Assembly: GCA_025526995.1 (NCBI GenBank)
Contig: JAHLKG010000002.1
Coordinates: forward strand, 1,922,001-1,986,000
Length of the DNA stretch: 64,000 nt
Source of the DNA: Powellomyces hirtus
Taxonomy: Eukaryota; Chytridiomycota; Chytridiomycetes; Spizellomycetales; Powellomycetaceae
Direction: 5' to 3'
The notes beneath the pieces are model-generated. The model saw only the letters and a list, made by a program, of their open reading frames with translations, was not told where the DNA came from and made no database searches. Position numbers and translations under genes: made by a program. Below are positions 21,379 to 31,515 of the stretch, one piece after another (within the stretch, counting starts at the first letter, position 1; every line of letters starts with the position of its first letter).

Positions 21379-22108
21379 TTACCTCGGATCTTTATAGAGC
21401 ATCTCAAGAGTCTGCTGGCAAAAGATCTTTAACTGCATTGACAGACGCTTCCAAAGCTGTGAACGGAGGAAAAACATTTGTTTGGTACGCCAAGAATCTG
21501 CCGGCCGATCCAGAAGCTGGATGGAAAGGTATCCACATGGTGCCACCCAATCAAAGAACGATAGAGCATCCTCCCCAGATCTCCATTTGATCAGCATAGT
21601 TGCGGAATCCAGATCCTTGGGGATCAAATTTTTGGCAATATTTGATTGAGGGATCCCTGCGTGGTGCACAATGTCCTCAAATGCTGGGATTGACAAGGTT
21701 GGCGCAATCCTTTGAATCACCATATTTTTGCTCAAGGTCCCCAGTTGACGCTCTCTGCCCATACGAGATCCAAATTCTGGCTGTACTGCCACAATCCTTT
21801 CCGAAATCGCTGACCAGCACAAGCGCAGATTCTTTGTGCGTTGCACTGCAGTCTGGATCTCTGCAGCTGCAGCTGTTGCATACATGATCTGCAGTGCAGA
21901 ATCTTCGGTCACCACTGCAATGATCCCTGTGGGGATCACAGCAGCTGGGGCGGTGTGGATGGCAGCCGTGGGAGCAGCGGCAACAGTGGCAGAGGGTGTG
22001 GGCTTGGCCACAGATCCGGAGGTGGTGTTGACTTCCAATGTAGGAATGGGAGAGGAATAGCTGGTTGTGGGCTCAACTATAACTGTGGGAGCTGCGGCAA
22101 CGTCTGTT
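21379..22108 (-). CDS. Unrecognised ORF X2, copy 1
   Basis: Open on minus from an acceptor-like sequence (CTCTTGAACAG, 22119-22109) to the stop at 21379, about 240 codons; the first ATG-independent frame reads TDVAAAPTVIVEP and then EVNTTSGSV. The N-terminal part is Ala/Thr/Pro-rich (linker-like); the C-terminal part is ordered, with IQTAVQRT, ERIVAVQPEFGSRMGRERQL, SIPAFEDIVHHAGIPQSNIA and DLDSATMLIKWRSGEDALSF. No known domain recognised. A second copy at 29351-30080 is open too, with only a few residue changes. It may be a captured host gene segment or an unknown element protein. Confidence 0.45.
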
Positions 22109-22139
22109 CAAGAGTAATGAATGTGATTTTGAGTGTACA

Positions 22140-22490
22140 AAAACACAATATAAAAATACTATATCATATTTCAAACGCATAGATTTTTTAAAAATTAAAA
22201 AAAACGTTTGTGCAAAAATTAAGAAATATAGTACTATGTGACAAGCCTCTCAATGAATAGGGCACTAGTTTACAAATATGTATATACAAAAAAATATATG
22301 CCGGAAGTTCAAGAACAACTCATTTTATTCTATACAAATTAATAATAAAATATTATATTTAATATTTTTTTTGTTTTTATTTGCAATCGTTTCAATCCCA
22401 CTTTTTCAATATATAAAACAATAACCTGAACTCTCCAGCAAAGATCCAAAGTGAATTACAATCCCAATACCTTGATTTTCTCAATGCTTC
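22140..22490 (-). repeat. AT-rich repeat family, copy 1
   Basis: Read on minus, this stretch (landmarks ATTGTTTTATATATTGAAAA, AAATATTAAATATAATATTT, AGAATAAAATGAGTTGTT, AGGCTTGTCACATA) matches plus-strand sequence at 27526-27900 and 32300-32620. It sits between X1 and X2. Confidence 0.7.
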
Positions 22491-22670
22491 CACTATTCTT
22501 GACACACCCATTTCACCATTTGCTAGCCCCACCCATTGCCCACCAACAATGATGAAGGAAAACAATCCTGACCAAAGACCTATTACTTTGGGGTCAAACC
22601 TGGATCACTAAGGCTGGTCTCGGATCCGCAGGTAGGTTTGCACAAGGATTTCTGACAATCGCGAAAAAGC

Positions 22671-23180
22671 TTACAAGGACTGGATACACTTTCCGGAATC
22701 GTGGATCAATGTCACAATTGGTGCAGATTCCAGTTTGGTATAGATATATAGGGATCTGTGCAATGCTACTTTGTAAATGTGGAAAGTAAAGCCATCAGGT
22801 GCAATGGCCGTGATCAAGCCTGGAGGCTTGGATCCCCAGTTGTAGCGATCTGCTTCTACCTTTAGGATCTGGCAGACACAGTCCAAACCTTCTTGGAGCT
22901 GAAGGATCCGCCTGGTGGCTGTGCAGTACAAAGTCTTGAGCTTCACTACCAGAAGGGTCCGCGCGTCTGCAGTGACTTCAAGATCAGGCCTTTTGTGATC
23001 CTTATAAGTGGTTGTGTTGACCTCAATCTCCAACTCTGACTCAGTGACACAGCATTCAAAAAATGGGACACAAACTTAGCTACCCAGTTGGCTTTGAATC
23101 CGCCTTTCTGGTAGCTCTTGTGCATCAAGATTTGTTTGTAACTGTATGGATTGTGGAGGTTGAGTGGCGGCAAAGCTTAA
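22671..23180 (-). pseudogene. Unrecognised ORF X1, copy 1 (probably frame-shifted or spliced)
   Basis: On minus, LNLHNPYSYKQILMHKSYQK leads to NWVAKFVSHFLN in one frame; a frame change then gives VTESELEIEVNTTTYKDHKR, PDLEVTADARTLLVVKLKTL, CTATRRILQLQEGLDCVCQI and NWGSKPPGLITAIAPDGFTF to a stop at 22671. The two parts could be exons or a frame-shifted gene. No family recognised. The second copy at 30643-31152 preserves both frames and the same stop. Confidence 0.4.
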
Positions 23181-23239
23181 ATTTTCACAATATTGGTACT
23201 TACACTGTCAAAGCCAAGCTTTGCTTTGGAATTGATTGC

Positions 23240-24396
23240 TACTTGAGATCGATCAAAATTTGTAACTGATGAATTTCATACATGTGATGCACGGTGCCAA
23301 CTTTGAGACTTGTTTTCTTTTGACAAGACGCACAAAAGCATTGGCCCAAATCATGCAAAGGTGAGAAAGTGAGAGCTCTTTGCTGTTAAGCAGTTTGTAT
23401 GGTGAGATGTTGTCATTGGGCTTGTAGGAAAGGCGATTCTGTTAGTAGACTGATGTAGCTGCTAACTTGGTCCAATGTAACGTCAAAGGAAGCTTTGATA
23501 ATTGATAGTAATAAATAGAGTGTATTATCGTGTATTGTAAGGTAACGAGAGCGGAAGGGTGACCAGTGGCTGACAGCTTTATATAATGCGTGTCAGGGTG
23601 GTGCACATAATTTATCTGGGAGGCGCTTTATTGTCTATGAGTCAGGAGTCATGTGTTCCACCAATGAACGGGTGGCCAGCCCAAACAAATGATTGCATAT
23701 AACGTAATCAGAAAAGAACGAAAAAATATGAGAATATGAGGTTTCCCCGACATCCAGAGTTGTTTTGGGGTGCCATATGAGTGTTCCAATGAACAAATGG
23801 TGTCAAACAGAGTAAGGTGGAACCTTTCTGCTACACTGTTGGACTGTGGGGAATCTGAGGTGGTGAGTTCACACAGAATGCCCTTTTTCAAAATGAATTC
23901 TTTCAGATTGTGATTGACAAACTCCCCCCTCAATCAGAATGAAGTCGTCTGACCCGTTCATTGGTCTGATTTTTGATGAAGTTGATGAATTCAATCAATT
24001 TTGCAGTAGATTTGCTCCTTGCCTCAAGAAGAAGATCCATGTGAAGTGTGAATAGTCATTGATCACAACAAGAGCATATTTCTCATCACCAACTGCTGAT
24101 ATATGTGGGCCGTTTAGATTGAAATGTTGGCAATTGAGCGGTGTCTTTGACCGTGTCATCGTACCGTTGGATGGTGAGTGCTTGTGCTTACCAAGCTTGC
24201 AACCTTTGCAGGCTTTGTTGATCATTGGAAGCTTGAGTTTCTTCATGATGTGAGCGCCAAGATGGCCCAAACAGTGATGCAAGAGGATTCCTTTGTGGAC
24301 CACGCGAAGGGGGGTCAGAACAAGCCCCAGAGGACGCCGACAAAGTGGCCGACGCTGGGCTGGGGGGAGGGGGGGGTGGTGCTCACCCCTTGCCAA
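23240..24396 (-). pseudogene. Copia integrase, interrupted by a solo LTR
   Basis: On minus: GHLGAHIMKKLKLPMINKAC and CKGCKLGKHKHSP (zinc-binding N-terminal domain and GAG-pre-integrase end), YALVVINDYSHFTWIFFL (core start), then RGEFVNHNLKEFILKKGI, CELTTSDSPQSNSVAER and the TPKQLW motif. After the Ty3 LTR insertion the frame resumes TKLAATSVY...NISPYKLLNSKE, LSHLCMIWANAFVRLVKRK, LAPCITCMKFISY, the usual post-core region. Frame breaks and stops make it non-functional. Confidence 0.85.
23476..23752 (-). repeat. Solo Ty3/gypsy LTR with 5-bp target duplication
   Basis: 277 bp read on minus as TGTCGGGGAAACC...ACGTTACA. Flanked by TCCAA (23471-23475) and TCCAG (23753-23757), a near-perfect duplication. 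The uninterrupted site is seen in the second copy at 31441 onward (cttggcccagaattg). The inner ~125 bp match the LTR end at the left edge of the window. No internal element remains, consistent with LTR-LTR recombination. Confidence 0.9.
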
Positions 24397-26522
24397 TAGT
24401 AAGAGTGTTCACCCCTTGCCAATAGTAAGGGTGAGGTCTCCCCAGCACGCCACTGATGTGGCTGGGGCTGGCGCTCTTTGATGGAGCTGGCCAGCCCCGA
24501 TTTGAGGCGGCCAGCCCCTTGACTGGAGCGGATGGTTGTGATAGAGTTGTGGCTTGAATCAATGTATCGGATGCATTTGTGGGTACATTGGACACGTTTG
24601 TCCATTTTGTCGATTTGGTAGATGTATTTTGCGACGCGTGTGCCAGTGAGCTTGATGCATTTGTCCGTTAGCAAGTTTGGGTGACAAAAGCCATTGGAGT
24701 TGGTGAGACATGATACATTCCTTGAACAAGAGGTATGGTGATGTCATTTGTAGTGCCATTGCAGTCTTGAATGACAGCGCTCTCATCTTTAAAGGTAACC
24801 TCTTTCCATCTTTGGCAAGTGCGGAGATCGGGATGAGAGGTTTGGCGAGTTTTGGAACATAAAGAACATCAGTGAGAGGTACATCTCCATCTGGAAGCTT
24901 CAAGGTAGCGTTCCCTTTCCCTTTGGCATTGAGAAAGGCGTTATTTCCAAATCTGACACGCGGTGAGCTCTTTGTAGGATTCGAGAATGGAAATGTCATT
25001 TGTCATGTGCTGTGAGCAGCCCGAATCCAGGTAAGCCAATGTAGTGGCATTGTGTGCTTCTGCAATGTTGGCATTAGCAGCGGGTATTAAGTCTTCGACA
25101 GCCTTGGCTTCAAAAGGATAATTGAATGGAGTATGTGCATTTGAATTGCATAACCAACAGGGGAAGTTTTGTCTCTTCTTCAAGTCTGTGGTCTTCTTTG
25201 CGTCAGTCTTCTTATGACTTGAGCCGTTTTTCTTTGAAGGTTTGGCTACAAGCGCGATGTTTTCGCTCTTCTTGACAAAACAGTTGTTTTGGTTACTCTT
25301 GTTACTTCCATTGTCCAAATGTTTGGCAGCCGCTTGTAGGCCTTTGAGATCATTGAAACTTTGGGTTCTGACGAGCTCCGCTTGATGTTTGTTCATGCCT
25401 CAAAGGTAGAACCATTTGTAGACAGAGAAACGGCATGCCCAAGACGAGCTGACTGGTAATCTTTGTGAACGAGGTATTGTACTGTGAGATGGTATGGCTT
25501 CCTTGTTGTAATCTTCATAGCTGAGTGAGTAGGGATTCCTTGTGATTAGTTGGTTGATAATGCTGGAGGAATGGTTGCTTGAAAGTTTGCCAATTCGTGA
25601 TAGGGTTGGCATTTCCCCTTTCGGCCTCTTTGCAGTAATTTTGGTACCATTGTTTTGCATTGCTGGAGAGTTTGGTGAAGATGAATGCAAGTTGTTCTTC
25701 TTCAGGTATTGATTTGAGATGAAAGACCACTTCAATCTGATCAACAAAGTTGACAAGTTTTGAGAGATTTCCCGTTCCGTCAAATGTGATGACTGCATTG
25801 ATTGCTGATTCAAAGAATTTTAATGATGTGCACTGGGCTTCATGGTCTTCGCATTTTTGGCTGCTTGTAGTTGTAGTGCTCTACGTTGGGAAAGACGGAC
25901 AAAAGTGAGGGGCAACTGGGGCTTCAACTTTACTGTGAGTAATGTGTTGATGTAGAAAAGGGTACTCAGGGGCCGCTTTTAGGCTTCTCATTGGTGAAGT
26001 AGGTGGATTATAACTGCCAATGTGAGGATTCCATTCTTGTACTTTTCGTATTGTTGATGGGAAGTTGATGTAGCAACAGGGTTTGAACTAGTCAATAAAG
26101 TCCTCTCCAACTTTTCCATCAGATGGTCGAACTTTTTGTCCATTTCCATCTTGAACCTCTGCAGAAGATGCATGACAATGTCGGTCTGCGTTCCGGTCAG
26201 TTCTGTTGCCGGTTCTGCATGAATTTCTTCAGGATTCATCTCATCCACATCAGCATCTGCTTTGTGGGAATCATGGTAACCTCTGCAGAATTTCCATGAC
26301 AATGTCAATCGGTACTTTGGACGGTATTATCGCCGAGTCTGCATGAATTTCTCCATGATTCATCTCATCCACATTGGCATCTGCGTTGAGGGAATCATGG
26401 TAGATCAAGGCATCGATATTAATGTCTTCTTCAGCATCAGGACCCCGTTGGGCTTCTTGTGTGGCTTGACGGGCTTGTTCGCGGGTCTGCACTCCTTGAA
26501 TGGGAGATCTTGCAGTAGGCAT
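24397..26522 (-). pseudogene. Copia gag and protease (minus orientation), broken frames
   Basis: Starts at 26522 (MPTARSPIQGVQTREQARQA) and continues DIVMHLLQRFKMEMDKKFDH with an internal repeat or insertion near 26280-26340. The gag core follows (FTKLSSNAKQWYQNYCKEAE, ITNWQTFKQPFLQHY), then a zinc-knuckle-like CWLCNSNAHTPFNYP in which the last Cys is replaced by Tyr, then protease with the active-site motif YLDSGCSQHMT and the family pattern LPDGDVPLTDVLYVPKLA. 24397-24560 is G/C-rich filler with short direct repeats (ccccttgccaatagtaa twice near 24386 and 24413). Several frame changes and stops mean the polyprotein cannot be made. Confidence 0.85.
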
Positions 26523-26622
26523 CTTGACGGTGTGCACGGTACTTTCTTGGCTCTTGAATTTGACAGAAGTCTAGTAGTTTTCAAGTTTTATGAAGGGAGA
26601 ATGATTCGAATTTGACCGGTCT

Positions 26623-26636
26623 CAGGGCTCATAACC
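26623..26636 (-). promoter_or_regulatory. Copia primer binding site (tRNA-iMet anticodon arm type)
   Basis: Read on minus GGTTATGAGCCCTG, three bases after the end of LTR D. It is complementary to the initiator methionine tRNA anticodon arm CAGGGCTCATAACC. Confidence 0.7.
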
Positions 26637-26639
26637 TAA

Positions 26640-26999
26640 TGGAGATATCGGCATTTCCAGTACTTTATCAGAATTGCAAAGGCTTGGCCGAATTCGAGGC
26701 AGCCTCCAGTAAACTTTGTAAACAGGGTTTACAGAGCTTTTCTGTGATGCAGTTGACGGTGTAGCGTTGTTAGATGCACAGAGATGTAATGTATGTAAAT
26801 GTATTTTATGTCTTAAGTCTTATCGGTAATGTATCGCTTGTCAAGCGTTCGAATAAACTTTTTCTCCAATCACGGGATCACACGTGATCCAATTCAGCTC
26901 TTAGCGTTATCGATATAACGGTCATGCGTTCTAGCCAGAGATTCCAAGTTAGGATCTAATGTAAGAACTAACATTGAGTACGCAAGGCTCAACATTCCA
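26640..26999 (-). repeat. Copia-family LTR, copy D (5' LTR of the minus element)
   Basis: About 360 bp with TGGA...TCCA ends, followed on minus by the primer site and gag. Noticeably diverged from LTR C. Confidence 0.85.
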
Positions 27000-27434
27000 A
27001 TAGTACACCTTATTTTTGCTCTTGGCACAGTGAAATGTAGCTCAAGCAGTTTCCATCTGGAATAATGACTTGTCAGAGATACTCAAGCATGCCAAAAGCA
27101 TTGTTGAGCTTGTTATGCTTAAGATGCAAGGGCTCCATGTTGAAGTTGAGCCACTCTCTAGAATCCATAAGATGCTGCTTGGACAGAAAACTGGCTGCAG
27201 CACGTGAAGACAGACATGGTGGCTGGCCACTAGACCAAGGTGAGCTCTCAACTGACCAATGAGTTACTTGGCGGACCTTTGATGAGTTGCGGTGTGTAGG
27301 AATCACTTTGGCAATATCCACTTTGAAGTCTTTGAGCACGTCCATTGTAAAGTGCACAAATCCAAAAATGGCAAGAGTGGCTTGGCAGACAATGCTTTTG
27401 CTGTCTGGGACAGAGATTGTCAGGTCTGAACGTA
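27000..27434. other. Unclassified sequence between LTR pieces
   Basis: On minus a 95-codon open frame (27357-27073, DVLKDFKVDIAKVIPTHRNS...) with flanking in-frame continuation on both sides but no recognised domain. Position suggests a fragment of another element. Confidence 0.3.
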
Positions 27435-27525
27435 TTAGAGATATTGATGTTTCCAGTACTTTATCTGAAATGCAGAAGATTGGTCAAGTTTGAGTCAAGC
27501 TGCTTGGACTGCTTTTGTAAGGGAG
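27435..27525 (-). repeat. Copia-family LTR fragment E
   Basis: Matches the first ~90 bp of LTR D/H on plus (agatattgatgtttccagta...) and then switches to the AT-rich repeat family. Confidence 0.7.
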
Positions 27526-27900
27526 AATTGAGAAAATCAAAGTATTGGAGTTGCAATTCACCTTGGATTTTTGCTGAAGAGCCCGCTTATTGTTTTATAT
27601 ATTGAAAAATGTGTGGTTGAAACTATCACAAATGATAAGAAAAAAATATTAAATATAATATTTTATTATTTATTTGCATAGAATAAAATGAGTTGTTTTT
27701 AAAACACAACATATATTTTACTGTATAAACATATTTGTTAAGTAAATGCGCTATTCATTCAGAGGCTTGTGACATACAACTATATTTCTTAGTTCTTACA
27801 CAAACATTTTTTTTTTGTTTTTAACAAACTATGCTTTTGAAAGATGATATAACATTTTTACATTGCATGTTTGTAAGCTTTTCAAAAGCACTCACTCAGC
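27526..27900 (+). repeat. AT-rich repeat family, copy 2
   Basis: Inverted relative to 22140-22490; shares the AAATATTAAATATAATATTT, AATAAAATGAGTTGTT and GAGGCTTGTGACATACAACT landmarks. Confidence 0.7.
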
Positions 27901-28516
27901 CTCCACTGCTCAGCAGCTACTACAAGACTTCAGCAAACACGTCCATTGACGTCAACCCTAAAATACAGCAAACAGTGCGAAAAGGCAGTATGATCCTTTA
28001 GTACCTGCCGTAGACTTGGACAAGAGCTCCGGGCATTATTGATCTGCCTGAAGTACGTGCTGCTCTTTCGTATTCTCTCTTGTTTTCGAGATGTCCCTTT
28101 GAACCCCACAAATTTCCTAGCGCAATAAAATGTGTTAACATGATGATCTGATTGAACTACAACTTCTTTGACAACCGCTCGTTAGAATGACACACAATGT
28201 ACAAGGAGCATCACATCACGTATTCCTATGTAATAGGCATGATGAACTACAGCAAAAAAAAAAAAAAAGATATCAAATACACACGGATCTCTGAAGAAAT
28301 GACTTGCCAAGGAGTTTAGCATATAGGGTCAGAGCTGACATTGTGCGTGGCTGGATGCTTAGGTGTGCAGCCCCAGTCACAATTGCGTGGACAATCTTTT
28401 CAAGCAAGATTCTGCTGTTGTTGACAGCTCGGATCTTGTCCAAAGCCAATGGGATCATAATAAGGGCAAGCAACTTAGGGAGGCGTTTGGGACCAGATCC
28501 AGTGATAAGGCGATAT
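27901..28516 (+). repeat. Repeat R, copy 1
   Basis: From about 28030 to 28505 this matches 31530-32030 (shared: cattaytgatctgcc, aaatgtgttaacatg, cctatgtaataggcat, aatacacacggat, tcacaattgc). No open frame of note; 27901-28030 holds nothing recognisable. Confidence 0.65.
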
Positions 28517-28611
28517 TGGAGATATTTGCGTTTCCAGTACTTTATTGGAATTGCAGAGGATTGGACGAATTCAAGGCAGTCTGCTTGTACTGCCTTCGTA
28601 AGGGCTTTACA
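28517..28611 (-). repeat. Copia-family LTR fragment F
   Basis: About 95 bp from the TGGAGATAT end, cut off where LTR G begins in the opposite orientation. Confidence 0.7.
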
Positions 28612-28614
28612 TAT

Positions 28615-28886
28615 TGAAATGTTGAGACTTGCGTACTCAACGTTAGGTTCTTACATTAGATCCTTACTTGGATTCTCCAACTAGAATGCGTGACCACCAT
28701 ACCGGTAACGCTAAGAGCTGAATTGGATCACGTGTGATCACGTGATAGGAGAAAAGGTAGATTAGAACGCTCAACAAGCAAGACATTACCAACAAGACTT
28801 AAGACATAAAATACATTCACATACATTACATTTCCCTGTATCTGACAACACTACACCGTCAACTGCATTACAGAAGAGCTTTGTAA
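28615..28886 (+). repeat. Copia-family LTR, copy G (truncated)
   Basis: Starts TGAAATGTTGAG and runs to about base 272 of the LTR (ending ...AGAGCTTTGTAATA), then abuts LTR H in inverted orientation. Confidence 0.8.
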
Positions 28887-28889
28887 TAT

Positions 28890-29248
28890 TGGAGATATCA
28901 GCGTTTCCAGTACTTTATTGGAAATGCAGAGGATTGGCCGAATTTGATGTGGCCTCCAGTATACTTTGTAAGAGGGGGTTACAGAGCTTTTCTGTGATGC
29001 AGTTGACGATGTAGTGTTGTCAGATACAGGGAAATGTAATGTATGTGAATGTATTTTATGTCTTAAGTCTTGTTGGTAATGTCTTGCTTGTTGAGCGTTC
29101 TAATCTACCTTTTCTCCTATCACGTGATCACACGTGATCCAATCAAGCTTTTAACGTTACCGGTATCACGGTCACGCCTTCTAGCCGAAGAATTCAAGAT
29201 GGATTTAATGTAAGGACTAACGTTGAGTACGCAAGGCTCAACATTCCA
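28890..29248 (-). repeat. Copia-family LTR, copy H
   Basis: About 359 bp, TGGAGATATC...AACATTCCA on plus. Together with G it forms a large inverted repeat; to the right it leads into the second X2-X1 block. Confidence 0.85.
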
Positions 29249-29350
29249 ATAAGCAAAACATCAGCTGTCCCACAGAGTTGTTCCTAGAAAAACTTTCATC
29301 ATTAAGGAATTGTGCAATATCTGGAAAAATCAAAGTGATGGGATTGCAAT

Positions 29351-30080
29351 TTACCTCGGATCTTTATAGAGCATCTCAAGAGTCTGCTGGCAAAAGATCT
29401 TTAACTGCATTGACAGACGCTTCCAAAGCTGTGAACGGAGGAAAAACATTTGTTTGGTACGCCAAGAATCTGCCGGCCGATCCAGAAGCTGGATGGAAAG
29501 GTATCCACATGGTGCCACCCAATCAAAGAACGATAGAGCATCCTCCCCAGATCTCCATTTGATCAGCATAGTTGCGGAATCCAGATCGTTGGGGATCAAA
29601 TTTTTGGCAATATTTGATTGAGGGATCCCTGCGTGGTGCACAATGTCCTCAAATGCTGGGATTGACAAGGTTGGCGCAATCCTCTGAATCACCATATTTT
29701 TGCTCAAGGTCCCCAGTTGACGCTCTCTGCCCATACGAGATCCAAATTCTGGCTGTACTGCCACAATCCTTTCCGAAATCGCTGACCAGCGCAAGCGCAG
29801 ATTGTTTGTGCGTTGCACTGCAGTTTGGATCTCTGCAGCTGCAGCTGTTGCATACATGATCTGCAGTGCAGAATCTTCGGTCACCACTGCAATGATCCCT
29901 GTGGGGATCACAGCAGCTGGGGCGGTGTGGATGGCAGCCGTGGGAGCAGCGGCAACAGTGGCAGAGGGTGTGGGCTTGGCCACAGATCCGGAGGTGGTGT
30001 TGACTTCCAATGTAGGAATGGGAGAGGAATAGCTGGTTGTGGGCTCAACTATAACTGTGGGAGCTGCGGCAACGTCTGTT
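29351..30080 (-). CDS. Unrecognised ORF X2, copy 2
   Basis: Same frame, length and stop as the copy at 21379-22108, displaced by 7972 bp. Visible residue differences are few (for example NNLRLRWS for KNLRLCWS, LIPND for LIPKD). Being open in both copies argues that the frame is recent or was maintained by exchange between copies. Function not recognised. Confidence 0.45.
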
Positions 30081-30111
30081 CAAGAGTAATGAATGTGATT
30101 TTGAGTGTACA

Positions 30112-30462
30112 AAAACACAATATAAAAATACTATATCATATTTCAAACGCATAGATTTTTTAAAAATTAAAAAAAACATTTGTGCAAAAATTAAGAAATA
30201 TAGTACTATGTGACAAGCCTCTCAATGAATAGGGCACTAGTTTACAAATATGTATATACAAAAAAATATATGCCGGAATTTCAAGAACAACTCATTTTAT
30301 TCTATACAAATTAATAATAAAATATTATATTTAATATTTTTTTTGTTTTTATTTGCAATCGTTTCAATCCCACTTTTTCAATATATAAAACAATAACCTG
30401 AACTCTCCAGCAAAGATCCAAAGTGAATTGCAATCCCAATACCTTGATTTTCTCAATGCTCC
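30112..30462 (-). repeat. AT-rich repeat family, copy inside block 2
   Basis: Near-identical to 22140-22490, part of the duplicated block. Confidence 0.7.
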
Positions 30463-30642
30463 CACTATTCTTGACACACACATTTCACCATTTGCTAGCC
30501 CCACCCATTGCCCACCAACAATGATGAAGGAAAACAATCCTGACCAAAGACCTATTACTTTGGGGTCAAACCTGGATCACTAAGGCTGGTCTCGGATCCG
30601 CAGGTAGGTTTGCACAAGGATTTCTGACAATCGCGAAAAAGC

Positions 30643-31152
30643 TTACAAGGACCGGATACACTTTCCGGAATTGTGGATCGATGTCACAATTGGTGCAGAT
30701 TCCAGTTTGGTATAGATATATAGGGATCTGTGCAATGCTACTTTGCAAATGTGGAAAGTAAAGCCATCAGGTGCAATGGCCGTGATCAAGCCTGGAGGCT
30801 TGGATCCCCAGTTGTAGCGGTCTGCTTCTACCTTTAGGATCTGGCAGACACAGTCCAAACCTTCTTGGAGCTGAAGGATCCGCCTGGTGGCTGTGCAGTA
30901 CAAAGTCTTGAGCTTCACTACCAGAAGGGTCCGCGCGTCTGCAGTGACTTCAAGATCAGGCCTTTTGTGATCCTTATAAGTGGTTGTGTTGACCTCAATC
31001 TCCAACTCTGACTCCGTGACACAGCATTCAAAAAATGGGACACAAACTTAGCTACCCAGTTGGCTTTGAATCCGCCTTTCTGGTAGCTCTTGTGCATCAA
31101 GATTTGTTTGTAACTGTATGGATTGTGGAGGTTGATTGGCGGCAAAGCTTAA
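30643..31152 (-). pseudogene. Unrecognised ORF X1, copy 2
   Basis: Same two-frame structure and stop as 22671-23180, with about a handful of substitutions (FHICKVAL for FHIYKVAL, INLHNPY for LNLHNPY). No family recognised. Confidence 0.4.
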
Positions 31153-31211
31153 ATTTTCACAATATTGGTACTTACACTGTCAAAGCCAAGCTTTGCTTTG
31201 GATTTGATTGC

Positions 31212-31515
31212 TATTTGAGATTGATCAAAATTTGTAACTGATGAATTTCATACATGTGATGCACGGTGCCAACTTTGAGACTTGTTTTCTTTTGACAAGA
31301 CGCACAAAAGCATTGGCCCAAATCATGCAAAGGTGAGAAAGTCAGAGCTCTTTGCCATTAAGCAGTTTGTATGGTGAGATGTTGTCATTGGACTTGTAGG
31401 AAAGGCGATTCTGTTAGTAGACTGATGTAGCTGCTAACTTGGCCCAGAATTGTTTCCGGATGCCATATGAATGTTCCAATGAACAAGTAGTGTTGAACAG
31501 AGTGAGGTTAGGGTT
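31212..31515 (-). pseudogene. Copia integrase fragment beside X1 copy 2
   Basis: On minus, FNTTCSLEHSYGIRKQFWAK leads to LAATSVY and the same post-core integrase tail as at 23240-23470. It is cut off at about 31515, where repeat R begins, so this copy lacks gag, protease and the integrase core. It marks the same INT-X1 junction as copy 1. Confidence 0.75.

Larger units (their letters stand above)
20917..26999 (-). mobile_element. Chimeric Ty1/copia-type element: LTR-gag-PR-INT-X1-X2-LTR
   Basis: Read on minus: 5' LTR D (26999-26640), primer site, gag, zinc knuckle and protease, integrase to about 23240, then two unrecognised frames X1 and X2 where RT and RNase H belong, then LTR C (21276-20917). 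The integrase is interrupted by a solo Ty3 LTR at 23476-23752. No RT or RNase H motif (YVDD, KAEYMA, DADWA) is seen between 23240 and 21276. The two LTRs are visibly diverged from each other and no matching target duplication is found outside them, so the unit may be old or assembled by recombination. Confidence 0.6.

Noticed and set aside
21836..22182. Cys/Gly-rich plus-strand frame, also at 29813-30154, that looks like a small secreted protein
   Set aside because: It is the complement of the Ala/Pro-rich start of X2; the Cys pattern arises from GCA/CTGCA codons read in antisense, and there is no signal peptide.
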